Positions 43,641 through 54,015 of a stretch of DNA of 64,000 nucleotides are shown in pieces. Made by a program: the position numbers and the translations under genes. The stretch is from Streptomyces spirodelae (GTDB taxonomy: Bacteria > Actinomycetota > Actinomycetes > Streptomycetales > Streptomycetaceae): contig NZ_JAFFZN010000008.1 of the NCBI RefSeq assembly GCF_017676385.1, positions 124,001 to 188,000 of the forward strand, written 5' to 3'. The notes under the pieces are model-generated. The model had not been told where the DNA came from, ran no database searches, and saw only the letters and a list, made by a program, of their open reading frames with translations. Each line of letters opens with the position of its first letter. The stretch's first letter is position 1.

Positions 43641-44903
43641 TCAGTCGCCCTCGCGGGGCACATGGACGCGTATGCCGTAGCCGCCGTCGTCGCCGGCCTC
43701 GGTGACGGTGATCCGTATCCCGCCGGGGAAGGTGTGGCTCTCGCCTGGCCGGAAGGGGGCGTCCGACATCTCGGCGAGTTCGGTTGGCAGCCGGTCGGCG
43801 CAGGCCGCGCCGCCGTGGCTGCGGGGCCGCGAGTCGACGACGCGGACCGGCCCCTGACCGGTCGGCCGACGCGAGTCGACGGTGTAGAGGAGCACACCCT
43901 CCGCGCAGATGTCCCCGTCCAGCCCGAAGCGGGCGCGTGCCTCGGCGACGATCGCGCTGTGCCGCCCGGTCCGCACGACGGCCAGACCCGCGTCGCTGGA
44001 GCTGACCGGGGCCAGTTCGTGCTCGGTGGTGCCGGGGGAGGTGATGCAGCCGACCCGGGAGCCCCGCAGCCAGCCGAACTTCCATTTGTGCCAGCCCAGC
44101 AGGTCCGAGATGCCCGCCATGCTCATGGTGTCCCAGCCGCCCACGTACTCCACGGAGGCGTCCTCCGAGACGTTGTAGAGGTCGGGCAGGCCGTAGAGGT
44201 GGTGGGCCTCGTGGACGAAGTTGCCGCGCTGCCACAGCGCCGAGTCGGATGCGCGGCCGAAGACGAGGGCCGCCCCGTGCACCTGGGTCCCGGCCGCTTC
44301 GAGCCCGTCGAAGGTGTGTGCCTGGGAGACGGTCGGCGGGGCCGGCAGGTTGCTGTCGGCGACGACGAAGACGAGGTCGGCCCCGTGCACGTCGGTGCCC
44401 TGGCGGGCTGCGGCCTCCAGCGCGTCCTGGACGTAGCGGCGCATCACGCCGGTCGGGATGCCGCGGGTGATCCCGTAGGAGGACCACGGCCGCGGCATAC
44501 GTATCCAGTCGGAGCTGGGCTCGGACTCCAGCTGGTACTTCCCGAACGAGGCCCGGTCCCAGAAGCGGTCGCCGTAGCGGGAGAAGAAGCGGGCGCGCTC
44601 GTGGGCCGGGGTGACCGCGGGGTGGTCGCTGAAGTCGACCATCAGCATCAGCGCCCGCTTGTGCCCGCGGGGGCGTACGAAGGCGGAACCGAGCGGGCCC
44701 TCGTCCGTGCCGCTGCCGGGCGCTATGGCGCACGGTCCCGTCATCCCCTCGGCCGTCACGCCCTGGACCGGTGCGACGGTGAGACAGGCGGTGGCCAGCG
44801 CCGTGGCCGCCGCCAGCGCGCGGCGGCGTGCGGGGCTGCGGCGTATGCCGGACTCCGCGCCGGCGTCCGGCGCGGAGTGCTTCGGTGTCCTGCGCGGCGT
44901 CAT
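43641..44903 (-). CDS. Secreted M6-like zinc metalloprotease
   Basis: 420 residues. After an Arg-rich head a signal segment [19 protein letters not shown] follows (about residues 29-47), so secretion is likely. The catalytic domain has the zinc motif [17 protein letters not shown] (HExxH followed by Asp), preceded by [12 protein letters not shown] and [12 protein letters not shown], and followed by WDTMSMAG, the M6/immune-inhibitor A pattern. The C-terminal part may be a beta-rich accessory region. There is no nearby inhibitor, and substrate is unknown. It lies convergent to lspA with a 29-base gap. Confidence 0.85.
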   Translation of the reverse strand: MTPRRTPKHSAPDAGAESGIRRSPARRRALAAATALATACLTVAPVQGVTAEGMTGPCAIAPGSGTDEGPLGSAFVRPRGHKRALMLMVDFSDHPAVTPAHERARFFSRYGDRFWDRASFGKYQLESEPSSDWIRMPRPWSSYGITRGIPTGVMRRYVQDALEAAARQGTDVHGADLVFVVADSNLPAPPTVSQAHTFDGLEAAGTQVHGAALVFGRASDSALWQRGNFVHEAHHLYGLPDLYNVSEDASVEYVGGWDTMSMAGISDLLGWHKWKFGWLRGSRVGCITSPGTTEHELAPVSSSDAGLAVVRTGRHSAIVAEARARFGLDGDICAEGVLLYTVDSRRPTGQGPVRVVDSRPRSHGGAACADRLPTELAEMSDAPFRPGESHTFPGGIRITVTEAGDDGGYGIRVHVPREGD

Positions 44904-45072
44904 CGGCTGTTCCCTCCGGGGGTGCTCGCCGGTGTCCCGAGGCTCATGTCACACCGTCGGGCCGGTGAGGTGCCGCCGCACCCCCGGCTGCGCCGCGCGG
45001 GTGAGGGCCCGGCCAGGACCGGATGTCCGGCGGCCCGCAAGGCGGATGGCGGCGTCCGGCATACTCGATCAG

Positions 45073-46014
45073 GTGAGCACGCTTCCTGAGACCCGCACCC
45101 TGCCCGTACCCGACGGCCTCGAAGGCGAGCGCGTCGATGCCGCACTCGCCCGGATGTTCGGCTTCTCGCGGACCAAGGCGGCGGAGCTGGCCGCAGGCGG
45201 GAAGGTGCTGCTGGACGGTGCGCCGGCGGGCAAGTCCGACCGGGTGCAGGGCGGGGCCTGGATCGAGGTCGAGATGCCCCAGCAGGCGCAGCCCGTAAGG
45301 ATCGTCGCCGAGCCCGTCGAGGGCATGGAGATCGTCCATGACGACGACGACATCGTGGTGATCGTCAAGCCGGTGGGCGTCGCGGCGCACCCCAGTCCCG
45401 GCTGGAGCGGCCCCACCGTCATCGGCGGACTGGCGGCCGCCGGATACACCATCGCCACCTCCGGCGCCGCCGAGCGGCAGGGCATCGTGCACCGGCTGGA
45501 TGTGGGCACCTCGGGGCTGATGGTCGTGGCCAAGTCCGAGCGGGCCTACACGCTGCTCAAGCGGCAGTTCAAGGAGCGCACTGTCGACAAGCGCTACCAC
45601 GCGCTGGTCCAGGGCCACCCCGACCCGCTCAGCGGTACCATCGACGCGCCCATCGGCCGTCACCCGCAGCACGACTACAAGTGGGCCGTCACCTCCGACG
45701 GCAAGCCCTCGGTGACCCACTACGACCTGATCGAGGCGTTCCGCGCCGCCAGTCTGCTGGACATCAAGCTGGAGACAGGCCGCACCCACCAGATCCGGGT
45801 GCACATGGCCGCCCACCGGCACCCCTGCGTCGGCGACCTCACCTACGGCGCCGACCCGACGCTGGCCAAGCGGCTGCGGCTGGAGCGCCAGTGGCTGCAC
45901 GCCGTTCGGCTCGGCTTCGAACACCCGGGCGACGGGAGCTGGGTCGAGTACGCCAGCGCCTACCCGGCAGACCTGCAGGCCGCGCTGGACAAGGTGCGCG
46001 CCGAGAGCTCCTGA
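45073..46014 (+). CDS. rluD: Pseudouridine synthase RluD
   Basis: Makes pseudouridines in 23S rRNA helix 69. 313 residues from GTG 45073: S4 RNA-binding domain [35 protein letters not shown], then [21 protein letters not shown], the catalytic-Asp motif [42 protein letters not shown] and [22 protein letters not shown]. It is followed after 3 bases by the antiporter gene. Confidence 0.96.
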   Translation: MSTLPETRTLPVPDGLEGERVDAALARMFGFSRTKAAELAAGGKVLLDGAPAGKSDRVQGGAWIEVEMPQQAQPVRIVAEPVEGMEIVHDDDDIVVIVKPVGVAAHPSPGWSGPTVIGGLAAAGYTIATSGAAERQGIVHRLDVGTSGLMVVAKSERAYTLLKRQFKERTVDKRYHALVQGHPDPLSGTIDAPIGRHPQHDYKWAVTSDGKPSVTHYDLIEAFRAASLLDIKLETGRTHQIRVHMAAHRHPCVGDLTYGADPTLAKRLRLERQWLHAVRLGFEHPGDGSWVEYASAYPADLQAALDKVRAESS

Positions 46015-46017
46015 TCC

Positions 46018-47622
46018 ATGGATCAGCTCGCCCTCTTCTTCGCTCTGCTGCTCGCCGCCGTCCTCATGGTCCCACTGGGGGACAAGCTCGGGGTGCCCTC
46101 ACCCGTCCTGATGACGATCTTCGGCGGGGTGCTGGCGCTGATCCCGTCCATCCCGAACGTCTCGCTGCCGCCCGAGTTCATCCTGCCGCTGGTGCTGCCA
46201 CCGCTGATCTACGCCGCTGCCCAGCGCACCTCTTGGCGGCAGTTCGCGGCGAACAAGCGGCCGATCTTCCTGATGGCGGTCGCGCTGGTCTTCGCCACCA
46301 CCGCGGCGGTCGCCACCGTGGCCAACGCGCTGGTGCCCGGGCTCGGCGTCGCCGGGGCCGTGGCGCTGGGCGCGCTGGTCGCCCCGCCGGACCCGGTCGC
46401 CGCCACGGCGGTGGCCGGAAACCTCGGACTGCCGCGTCGGCTGGTCTCCGCGCTGGAGGGCGAGGGCCTCTTCAACGATGTGACGGCGATCACCCTCTAC
46501 CACGTGGCCATCGCCGCCGCCGTGACGGGCTCCTTCTCGCTGCCCGTCGCGGTCGGCGAACTGGTGCTCTCCGGTGTGGTGGCCGTCGCGGTGGGGCTCG
46601 CGCTCGGCTGGCTCGCCGGGAAGCTGATGGGCTACCTCGGGGACGCCACACTGCAGACCGGGCTGACCCTGCTGGTGCCGTTCGCCTCCTATGTGCTCGC
46701 CGAGGAGCTGATGGGCTCAGGCGTGCTGGCCGTGCTCACGACGGCGCTCTACCTCGCCTCCGGGCACGCGGTGGACGCGGACGACGTCCAGGGCAGGCTG
46801 GCCGGGCAGACGTTCTGGCAGATCGTGGACACGCTGGTGACCGGCATCGCCTTCGGGCTGATCGGGCTGGAGCTGCACACCATCTTCGGCACCGTCCAGG
46901 AGGACTGGCGGCAGCTGCTGCCCGCGGCCCTCGCCGTCGTCGGAGTCGTGGTCGTCCTGCGGCTGCTGTGGCTGCTGCCCTCCGCGTGGCTGGCGCAGCG
47001 GCTGCACCAGCGCAAGGACCTGGACGAGGACATCCCCCGCAACTGGCGCGAGACCGTCGTGATCTGGTGGGCGGGGATGCGCGGGGTGGCCTCGGTCGCG
47101 CTGGCACTGGCCGTCCCGCTGTCCGTCGAGCCACAGGCCGGGGGCGGCGCCTTCCCCGGCCGGGAGGCGATCATCTTCATCGCCTTCGCGGTGGTCATCG
47201 TCACCCTGGTCTTCCAGGGGCTGACCCTGCCCCGGCTGGTGGGGCGGCTGAACGTCCAGTCCGACAGCGCCGCCGAGCGCGAGCTGGAGCGGCAGCTGGC
47301 GCTGCGGGTCGCCAAGGCGGCGCGCAAGCGGCTCAAGGAGATCGAAGAGGTCGAGGAACTGCCCGAGGAGGTCTCCGAGGCGCTGGTGCGGCGGGCCTGG
47401 GACGTGGGCGCGCGGATCTCGCCCGAGATCGTCGGGGAGGAGCGCAGGTCCGCGCACAGCAAACGCGTGGCCCGTGCCCAGAAGCTGCGGCGGCTCCAGG
47501 GGGAACTGCTGTCCGCCGCGCGGCACGAGGTGCTCGCGGCGCGCGGCGAGGCCGGTGTGGACCCGGAGGTCGTGGACCGGGTGCTGCACCAGCTGGACGT
47601 GCGCAGTTTCCGGGGGCTGTGA
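46018..47622 (+). CDS. Na+/H+ antiporter, CPA1 family
   Basis: 534 residues with 12 predicted membrane segments beginning LALFFALLLAAVLMVPLGDKLG. CPA1 landmarks are LVAPPDPVAATAVAGNLGLPRRLVSALEGEGLFNDVTAITLYHVA, with the ion-binding Asp in the ND motif, and GMRGVASVALALAVPL later. A charged cytosolic tail of about 110 residues follows (LERQLALRVAKAARKRLKEIEEVEELPEEV). Expected to exchange Na+ or K+ for H+ for pH and salt homeostasis. It begins 4 bases after rluD. Confidence 0.94.
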   Translation: MDQLALFFALLLAAVLMVPLGDKLGVPSPVLMTIFGGVLALIPSIPNVSLPPEFILPLVLPPLIYAAAQRTSWRQFAANKRPIFLMAVALVFATTAAVATVANALVPGLGVAGAVALGALVAPPDPVAATAVAGNLGLPRRLVSALEGEGLFNDVTAITLYHVAIAAAVTGSFSLPVAVGELVLSGVVAVAVGLALGWLAGKLMGYLGDATLQTGLTLLVPFASYVLAEELMGSGVLAVLTTALYLASGHAVDADDVQGRLAGQTFWQIVDTLVTGIAFGLIGLELHTIFGTVQEDWRQLLPAALAVVGVVVVLRLLWLLPSAWLAQRLHQRKDLDEDIPRNWRETVVIWWAGMRGVASVALALAVPLSVEPQAGGGAFPGREAIIFIAFAVVIVTLVFQGLTLPRLVGRLNVQSDSAAERELERQLALRVAKAARKRLKEIEEVEELPEEVSEALVRRAWDVGARISPEIVGEERRSAHSKRVARAQKLRRLQGELLSAARHEVLAARGEAGVDPEVVDRVLHQLDVRSFRGL

Positions 47623-47643
47623 GAGAGGGGCGGCTCCCCGACC

Positions 47644-48681
47644 TCACATCAGCTTGTCCTGCTGGATGTAGCGAATACCGGGCAGCGCCTCGGGATGGTA
47701 GGTCTTCAGCCAGGTGATCAGCTGTTCGCGAAGCGAACACCGCAGCGTCCACAGGTCGCCGGAGGTGCGTGCCGTCACGGCGACCCGCACCTCGATGGTG
47801 GTGGGCGTGGTGTCGGTGACCAACAGGTTCCAGCTCCGCCCGTCCCACTCGTCGCTGGCCCGCACCAGCTCCTCCGTCTTGGCGCGCAGGTCTTCCAGGG
47901 GGGTGGAGTGGTCCAGGTGGAGGTAGACGGTGCCGGTCATCTGCGGGCCGCCGCGCGACCAGTTCTCGAACGGCTTGTTGGTGAAGTAGGAGACCGGCAT
48001 CGTGATCCGGCGCTCGTCCCAGGTGAGGATCACCAGATAGGAGACGGTGATCTCGTCCACGGTGCCCAGCTCGCCATCCACCACGACCTCGTCGCCGATC
48101 CGCACCATGTCGCCGAAGGCGATCGACAGCCCGGCGAACAGGTTGCCCAGCGTCGACTGGGCGGCGATACCGGCGACGATCCCCAGCACACCGGCCGAGG
48201 CCAGCATCGAGGTGCCGAACGTCTTCATGCCGGGGAACTGGAGCAGCACCGCCGCCACCGCGATCACCGTCACCACCGCGGTGATCAGCCGCCGGATCAG
48301 GGTGAGCTGGGTGCGCACCCGGCGGCCGCGCGCCGGGTCGTGGGTGGCGCCCGCGTACCGGGTCGCGATCGTCTCGGTTATCGCGGCCACGATCCGCAGG
48401 ATCAGCCAGGCCGAGGCCGCGATCAGCACGATGGTCAGCCAGAGGTCGACGGCGCCTCTGTGGTCCTTGGCCAGCTGGGTGCTGTCGAAGAAGGCGCTGA
48501 CCAGCGCGACGAAGAGGACTGCCTGGAACGGGAAGCGCCCGCTGCGCAGCAGCCCCCACATCGGCGTCTCGGGGTGGCGGACGTCGAGGCGCACCATCAG
48601 CCGGTCGACGGCCCAGGCGAGGACGTACGAGAGCACGATCGCGCCACCGAAGACGATGACGGGCCGGAGCACGTTCTCCAT
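47644..48681 (-). CDS. MscS-family mechanosensitive channel
   Basis: 345 residues from ATG 48681 with GGAGAT upstream. Five membrane segments lead to the pore helix and MscS beta domain: LASAGVLGIVAGIAAQSTLGNLFAGLSIAFGDMVRIGDEVVV, then ITVSYLVILTWDERRITMPVSYFTNKPFENWSR. The Gly/Ala-packed pore helix is as in other MscS proteins. Releases osmolytes on hypo-osmotic shock (family knowledge). Convergent with the antiporter, sharing a role in osmotic balance. Confidence 0.93.
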   Translation of the reverse strand: MENVLRPVIVFGGAIVLSYVLAWAVDRLMVRLDVRHPETPMWGLLRSGRFPFQAVLFVALVSAFFDSTQLAKDHRGAVDLWLTIVLIAASAWLILRIVAAITETIATRYAGATHDPARGRRVRTQLTLIRRLITAVVTVIAVAAVLLQFPGMKTFGTSMLASAGVLGIVAGIAAQSTLGNLFAGLSIAFGDMVRIGDEVVVDGELGTVDEITVSYLVILTWDERRITMPVSYFTNKPFENWSRGGPQMTGTVYLHLDHSTPLEDLRAKTEELVRASDEWDGRSWNLLVTDTTPTTIEVRVAVTARTSGDLWTLRCSLREQLITWLKTYHPEALPGIRYIQQDKLM

Positions 48682-48859
48682 GATCGCCTTATCTCCTAGC
48701 TCTGCCGGGCGGGACACTGGTCGCGGCACCGGTCGGCGGACCGGCGTGGGCGGCCGCGTCGGCGGCGCCCGAGGACCACGGACGACCGTACCTGGCACCA
48801 TGTGGAGTACCCGGCTCCAGGGCTCCCAGCAGGGGCTCTTTGTGAAGGAAGTGACACCT

Positions 48860-49447
48860 GTGGCACCCGTATCGATCGTTCTCCTGCACTCCGTGTGCGG
48901 CCTCACCGCCGATGTGCGCGCCGCGGCGGACCGGCTCAGCGCCGCCGGGCACGAGGTGATCACCCCGGACCTCTTCGAGGGGAAGACAGCCCCCTCGCTG
49001 GAGGAGGGGATGCGGATGCGCGAGCAGGAGGGCAGCCCCGGCCGCGACGAGCTGCTCCGGCGGGCCGTCACCGCGACGGCACCCCACTCCGAGAAGGGCC
49101 TGGTCTACGCGGGCTTCTCGATCGGCGGCTCCATCGCCCAGACCCTCGCGCTGGCCGATGAGAAGGCGCGCGGGCTGCTGCTGCTCTCCGGGACGTCGGA
49201 CATCCCGGAGGACACCGCCGTAGACGAACTGCCCGTGCAGCTGCATGTCGCGGACCCCGACGCCTTCGAGCCGCACGACTGGCTGACCGCCTGGTACCTG
49301 CGGATGCAGCGGGCCGGCGCCGACGTGGAGGTGCACCGCTACCCGGGCGTGGGCCACCTGTACACCCATGCGGAGCTGGACGAGTACGACAAGGACGCGG
49401 CCGAGCGCACCTGGCGGACGGCGCTGGGGTTCCTGGAGACGCTGTAG
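48860..49447 (+). CDS. Dienelactone-hydrolase-like alpha/beta hydrolase
   Basis: 195 residues from GTG 48860, chosen because GAAGGAAG at 48844-48851 has correct spacing; GTG 48842 and 48851 are possible but sit on that site. A dienelactone hydrolase fold is indicated by IVLLHSVCGLTADVRAAADRL, VITPDLFEG, the nucleophile elbow YAGFSIGGSIAQ, the acid region VADPDAFEPHDW and the catalytic His in GVGHLYTH. The nucleophile is Ser, not the Cys of true dienelactone hydrolases. Substrate unknown. Confidence 0.87.
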   Translation: MAPVSIVLLHSVCGLTADVRAAADRLSAAGHEVITPDLFEGKTAPSLEEGMRMREQEGSPGRDELLRRAVTATAPHSEKGLVYAGFSIGGSIAQTLALADEKARGLLLLSGTSDIPEDTAVDELPVQLHVADPDAFEPHDWLTAWYLRMQRAGADVEVHRYPGVGHLYTHAELDEYDKDAAERTWRTALGFLETL

Positions 49448-49487
49448 AAGTGCCTCTCCTCCCGCCGCGGCGGCTCGGCAGCCCGCG

Positions 49488-49712
49488 TCAGGAGGACTGC
49501 CGGCACCGGCGCGGCAGCTGCCAGAACGTGGTCCGATCGCGCTGATCGACGTAGACGTCCCCGAGGGCGAGCGGGAACCGCAGGTGGTTGCCCGGCGGGC
49601 GCTCGGGCACGACGACGCCGACCCGCCAGTGGTTCACATGCCGTCGCGGACCACGCTCCAGGGGCTCCCGTCCGACGAACCGCGCGGTTTCGAGCAGCGC
49701 GTTCAGCCGGGC
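49488..49712 (-). pseudogene. Orphan coding-like segment behind the kinase stop
   Basis: In the same frame as the kinase gene, its TGA (49713-49715) is followed by 74 open codons with very high third-position GC, ending in TGA at 49488. The product includes RPRRHVNHWRVGVVV-like sequence and LALGDVYVDQRDRTTFWQLP. No family was recognised. There is no start with a good ribosome site; GTG 49637 would give a 49-residue protein. It may be the decayed 3' end of a gene, or a short gene. Translation past the kinase stop is also formally possible. Confidence 0.35.
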
Positions 49713-51323
49713 TCAGCGCTCGCAGCGGCCGGTGCCCCGGGACCGGTCGGGGGCGCAGATGTAGCCGCGATCGGCCGCGTCGTCGCTGACATAGCGGCCC
49801 ACGCACTGCTTCGAGGACGACAGGCCCCGCTCGCCGCACCAGGCGGCCGCCGCCCGGCCGTCGGGGAAGCCACCGGAGGGGCCGGGGCTGTAGAACATCC
49901 AGTACCCCGGGCGCAGCGAGGCGTAGCGGTCGCTGTCGACGTAGCGGACGTCGTCGGCCTTGCGGCTCAAAGTGGCGCGCATCGTCTCGCGCGCGCCGGT
50001 GCCGTCCGCCTTGGCGACCGAACCCAGTTGTGCGACCCAGGTGTTGGCGGGAGAGGCCGGTGCGGTGGGGGAACCGGAGCGGGAGGAGGCGGTCGGCCTG
50101 TCCGTCGGTTCCTCGCTCTCGTCCGGCTCCGAGCCCTTCTTCCGGGACGGACTCGGCGTCGTGGAGGGTTTCTTCGCGTCCGACACCGCCGGTTCCGGCC
50201 GCGCGCTCCGCTTGCCCTCCTCAGCACCGGAGGACTTCCCGTCCGGCCGCGTCAGCAGGAAGGCACCACCGGTGGCGAGAGCGGCAGCCACCACGACCCC
50301 GACCACAGCGAGTGCCGCGGCACGGCTCCGGCGCTTCCCCGGGGCATCCCTCTCGGGGGACTCCGAGGAGTGCGGGCCGGACACGGACGTGGGCCCGGGC
50401 GGGGGCGGCGACGGGGGCGCGAAGGGCGGGCGGACCGGCATCGACGTCTCAGTCGGCAGATACGGCGTGGCTGCCCGTCCCTCCGCGACATCGTCCAGCA
50501 TCCGCTCCAGAGCTGCGGCGTCGGGCCGGTCCGCCGGATTCCGGACGAGTACCGCCTCCAGCACCGGCCCGAGATCTTCGCTGCGCACCGGCGGCGGCAC
50601 CGGGTCGTCGAGCACCGCGGCGAGGGTGGCCAGTGTGGTGGCGCGGCGCAGCGGACTGTGGCCCTCCGTGCACACGTACAGGGTCAGCCCCAGTGACCAC
50701 AGGTCGCTCGCCGGGTCGTCGTCGATGCCGCGGACGCGCTCCGGGGCGACGAACTCCGGAGAACCAAGGAATTCACCTGTCGCCGTCACCGCGGCCGCTC
50801 CCTGGAGCGCGGCGATACCGAAGTCGGTGAGGACCGCCGAACCGTCCTCGCGCAGCAGCACATTGGCGGGCTTCACATCGCGGTGCTGGATGCCCGCCGT
50901 GTGCGCGGTACGCAGCGCGGAGAGCACTTCGCGGCCCAGTCGCGCCGCCGCCCGCGGCTGAAGCGGCCCGCGCTCCAGCCGCTGTTCCAGCGAGGGGCCA
51001 CGGACCAGCTCCGTCACCAGCCAGGGGCAGGGCCCCTCGTCCACGATGTGGTGGATCGTCACCACGTGCGGGTGGCTGAGCCGGGCCAGAGCGCGCGCCT
51101 CGCGCAGCACCCGCTCGCGAAGCGCCTGTGAGCCCTCCGACGCCGCTTCCGGGTCGTCGGGGCCGGCAGCCGGGGGCCGGACCTCCTTCAGCGCCACCTC
51201 ACGGTGGAGCGCCACATCGCGGGCCCGCCAGACGGTGCCCATGCCCCCGGCTCCGAGCTGCTCCAGCAGTTCGAAGCGTCCGTCGATGACCTGTCCGCGC
51301 CGCCCGCGCGCTCCCCCTGTCAT
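49713..51323 (-). CDS. Membrane Ser/Thr protein kinase (PknB/Hanks type)
   Basis: 536 residues. Kinase domain: Gly loop LGAGGMGTVWRA, ATP Lys in EVALKEV (Lys 46), catalytic GIQHRDVKPANVLL, activation TDFGIAALQGAAAVTATGEFLGSPEFVAPERVRG and SDLWSLGLTLYVCTEGHSPLRR. A Pro-rich linker, a membrane segment (AAALAVVGVVVAAALATGGAFLL, near residue 340) and an extracytoplasmic region follow, with six Cys or so in the last 60 residues (AWCGERGLSSSKQCVGRYV). No PASTA repeats. The ligand and substrates are unknown. It is followed by the orphan segment at 49488-49712 and preceded by phoD. Confidence 0.95.
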   Translation of the reverse strand: MTGGARGRRGQVIDGRFELLEQLGAGGMGTVWRARDVALHREVALKEVRPPAAGPDDPEAASEGSQALRERVLREARALARLSHPHVVTIHHIVDEGPCPWLVTELVRGPSLEQRLERGPLQPRAAARLGREVLSALRTAHTAGIQHRDVKPANVLLREDGSAVLTDFGIAALQGAAAVTATGEFLGSPEFVAPERVRGIDDDPASDLWSLGLTLYVCTEGHSPLRRATTLATLAAVLDDPVPPPVRSEDLGPVLEAVLVRNPADRPDAAALERMLDDVAEGRAATPYLPTETSMPVRPPFAPPSPPPPGPTSVSGPHSSESPERDAPGKRRSRAAALAVVGVVVAAALATGGAFLLTRPDGKSSGAEEGKRSARPEPAVSDAKKPSTTPSPSRKKGSEPDESEEPTDRPTASSRSGSPTAPASPANTWVAQLGSVAKADGTGARETMRATLSRKADDVRYVDSDRYASLRPGYWMFYSPGPSGGFPDGRAAAAWCGERGLSSSKQCVGRYVSDDAADRGYICAPDRSRGTGRCER

Positions 51324-51350
51324 GGGATCAGCGTACGGCCGGACGGCGGT

Positions 51351-53048
51351 TCAGCCCACGGGCCGATACGAGCGCTCGACGCGCTGCGACCCCGAGGTGG
51401 TGCGATAGGAGCGGCGCAGGGTGGCGGTGGCGTCCGGGTCGGTCTTGTCGGAGAGGATGAAGTAATCCATCTGCGCCTGCGCCGAGGTCACCTCCAGCAC
51501 CCCGAAGCCGTGCGAGTCCATGTCCACCCAGCGCACATGGCGGTTGGCGGCGCGTACGGCCGCCTCGGCGATGCCCGAGAGGGTGTCGGGTGCGACATGC
51601 AGGGTGTCGTCGAGGTTGTCGGAGGTCACCGAGGTGATGACGAACTCGGTGGCGACCGGCGGCTCTTCGGGGTAGTCGGCCGCGCGCAGCGGCACCTCGT
51701 TGGCCCAGTTCATATGGATGTCGCCGGTCAGGAAGACGGTGTCGGTGACCCGGCTGTCGCGCAGGTGGGCGAGGAGTTCGTGGCGGTCGTCCGTATAGCC
51801 GTCCCACTGGTCGGTGTTGACGGCCAGCCCCTCCCTGGGCACGCCCAGGCACTCGGCCAGCGGTCCCAGGAACTTGGCGGGAACGGAACCGAAGGCCACC
51901 TGGGAGATCATCACCGGGTTGCCGACCAGCTTCCAGCGGGCGGTGGAGCGTGCCAGGCCCTGCTTGAGCCAGTCCAGCTGCCGGCGGCCGGTCAGCGTCC
52001 GGTCCGGGTCGTCGATGTCCTTGCCGTCGCCCACCTCGGCCTGGGCGTCCCGGAAGGAGCGCAGGTCCAGCAGGTGCAGCTCGGCCAGCTTCCCGAAGCG
52101 CAGCTTCCGGAAGGTGCTGCCCGCGGTGGAGGGCCGCACCGGAAGCCACTCGAAGTATGCCTGCTTCGCCGCGGCCATCCGCCGCGCCCAGTCGCCCTCG
52201 GCCGCCGGATCGTGGTTGGCGGCCCCGCCCGACCAGGCGTTGTCGGCGAACTCGTGGTCGTCCCAGATGGCGATGAGCGGATGCGCCGCGTGCATGGCCT
52301 GCAGGTCCGGGTCGGACTTGTAGTGGCCGTGCCGGATGCGGTAGTCGGCCGCGGAGACGATCTCGTGGGTGGGCTGCACGGTCCGCACGACGGCGTCCCC
52401 TGTGGGGTACTCGCCGTGCCCGTACTCGTAGAGGTAGTCGCCCAGGTGCAGCACCGCGTCCAGGTCCTCACGGGCCGCCAGGTGCCGGTAGGAGGCGAAG
52501 TAGCCGCCCTCGTAGTTGGCGCAGGAGACCACCCCGAGGCGCAGGGCCGCCACTTCGGCACCCTCGGCGGGCGCGGTGCGGGTGCGCCCGGTGGGGGAGT
52601 GCGTCTTCCCCACCGTGAAGCGGAAGAAGTACGTGGTGGCCGGGCGCAGCCCGCGCACATCGGCCTTGACGGTGTGGTCGGAGGCGGCCTCGGCCCGTAC
52701 GGTGCCGTGGGCCACCGGCCTGGTGAAGGCGCGGTCCTCGGCCACCTCCCAGCCCACCTCGACGGGTGCTCCCTTGCCGGAGCCGGGAGAGGCGCCGGGC
52801 TCGGGGGTCACCCTGGTCCACAGCAGCACCCCCTCAGGAAGCGGGTCGCCGGAGGCGACACCGTGCTCGAACGCGGGGCCGGCGTCGGCCGCCCGCGCGC
52901 TGGGCAGTGCGCCCGCGAGGGGCAGCAGCGCGGCACCGGCTGCCCCGGCGGCGACCACGGCCCTGCGCCGGGGAGCGCCGGTCCCGCCGGCGGGCAGGAT
53001 CTGACGGGTTCTTTCGGAGTCGGTTCCCGAGGAGTCAGTAGAAGTCAC
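51351..53048 (-). CDS. phoD: PhoD-family alkaline phosphatase, Tat-exported
   Basis: Secreted phosphodiesterase/phosphatase induced by phosphate limitation in streptomycetes. 565 residues with a twin-arginine signal ([28 protein letters not shown], about residues 26-53). Metal-site blocks are [51 protein letters not shown], plus [22 protein letters not shown]. The ATG 53048 is followed by a Ser/Thr head of about 25 residues before the Arg pair. A PHO box was not convincingly seen in 53049-53150. Confidence 0.95.
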   Translation of the reverse strand: MTSTDSSGTDSERTRQILPAGGTGAPRRRAVVAAGAAGAALLPLAGALPSARAADAGPAFEHGVASGDPLPEGVLLWTRVTPEPGASPGSGKGAPVEVGWEVAEDRAFTRPVAHGTVRAEAASDHTVKADVRGLRPATTYFFRFTVGKTHSPTGRTRTAPAEGAEVAALRLGVVSCANYEGGYFASYRHLAAREDLDAVLHLGDYLYEYGHGEYPTGDAVVRTVQPTHEIVSAADYRIRHGHYKSDPDLQAMHAAHPLIAIWDDHEFADNAWSGGAANHDPAAEGDWARRMAAAKQAYFEWLPVRPSTAGSTFRKLRFGKLAELHLLDLRSFRDAQAEVGDGKDIDDPDRTLTGRRQLDWLKQGLARSTARWKLVGNPVMISQVAFGSVPAKFLGPLAECLGVPREGLAVNTDQWDGYTDDRHELLAHLRDSRVTDTVFLTGDIHMNWANEVPLRAADYPEEPPVATEFVITSVTSDNLDDTLHVAPDTLSGIAEAAVRAANRHVRWVDMDSHGFGVLEVTSAQAQMDYFILSDKTDPDATATLRRSYRTTSGSQRVERSYRPVG

Positions 53049-53150
53049 GAGCGGTCATGTTACGCAGCAGTAGGCAGTAGCGGCAGACCGCGTGACCCCC
53101 AACAGGGCCCGAACCGGGGCGTGGAGAAGAACGGCCGTACACACACGAAC

Positions 53151-53185
53151 GAGGGGCAGACCGCGCGGACCGCGGTCTGCCCCTC
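53151..53185 (-). terminator. Terminator hairpin after the DsbA-like gene
   Basis: GAGGGGCAGACCGCG (53151-53165) and CGCGGTCTGCCCCTC (53171-53185) form a perfect 15-bp stem with a 5-base CGGAC loop, 23 bases past the stop of the minus-strand gene ending at 53209, before phoD on the same strand. Confidence 0.88.
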
Positions 53186-53208
53186 GGCGCGCACGCCCGT
53201 GCGCCGGG

Positions 53209-53970
53209 CTACTTCTTCTCGTCCTTGCCGGACTTCAGATCGACGCCCATCTCCTTGAGCTTGGCGGGCACGTCCTGCGGCTGCACCTGCTCACCGTCGA
53301 TCTTGATGGTGGGAGTGGACTGGACCTCGGCGCCGTTGAAGCTGGCGATCATGTCCTTGGCCCACTTGGTGTACTTCTTGCCCTTGACGGCCTTCTCGAA
53401 CGCCTTGTTGTCCTTCAGCTCCGGCACCGTGTCCGACACCTTGAGGAGGTAGTTGTTGTCGGCGAACTTGTCCTCCCGCTCGTCGGGGTGCCACTTGGCC
53501 GAGTACAGCTTCTCCTTGTAGTCCACGAACGCCTTGGTGCTCACGGCCTTGGCGGCACCCAGCGCACGCGCCGCGTTCTGGGAGCCGGAGCCGCCCATGT
53601 TGCCGTCGATGATGGCGCCGAGGTGGATGCGCAGCTTGTACTTGCCGTCATCGGCGCCCTTCTGCAGCTGCTCGCCGACCGCCTGCTCGAAGCTGGCGCA
53701 GGCCGGGCAGCGCAGGTCCTCGTAGACGTCGATGGTCTTCTCGGCCTTGGCACCCGCGGTGGTGACGGCCATGTCGTCGCCGCTGGAGTCCTGGCTGTTC
53801 AGCTTGGCGACGAAGATGCCGATACCGGCCACCACGCCCAGCACCGCGACCACCGAGAGCGCGACCAGCAGCTGCCGCCGCGTCCGCTCCTTCTTGGCCT
53901 GCTTCTCCCGCTCGATACGCAGCCGCTCACGGGCCGCGCGCTTGGCTTCCTGGCTGTTGCGCTTGCTCAT
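53209..53970 (-). CDS. DsbA-like thioredoxin-fold membrane protein
   Basis: 253 residues. A very basic N-terminal helix (KRAARERLRIEREKQAKKERTRRQ) leads into one membrane segment (LLVALSVVAVLGVVAGIGIFVA, about residues 34-55). The outside domain has a thioredoxin fold with the CPAC active site (DLRCPACASFEQAVGEQL) and the cis-Pro loop STPTIKIDGEQV. Probably an extracytoplasmic thiol oxidase or isomerase that folds secreted proteins. It is encoded next to a small membrane protein with Cys residues upstream (54016-54747). Confidence 0.92.
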   Translation of the reverse strand: MSKRNSQEAKRAARERLRIEREKQAKKERTRRQLLVALSVVAVLGVVAGIGIFVAKLNSQDSSGDDMAVTTAGAKAEKTIDVYEDLRCPACASFEQAVGEQLQKGADDGKYKLRIHLGAIIDGNMGGSGSQNAARALGAAKAVSTKAFVDYKEKLYSAKWHPDEREDKFADNNYLLKVSDTVPELKDNKAFEKAVKGKKYTKWAKDMIASFNGAEVQSTPTIKIDGEQVQPQDVPAKLKEMGVDLKSGKDEKK

Positions 53971-54015
53971 GTCTGTTCTGTCTCCGATGTTCCGTACGCG
54001 AAAGGGAAACCCTGC

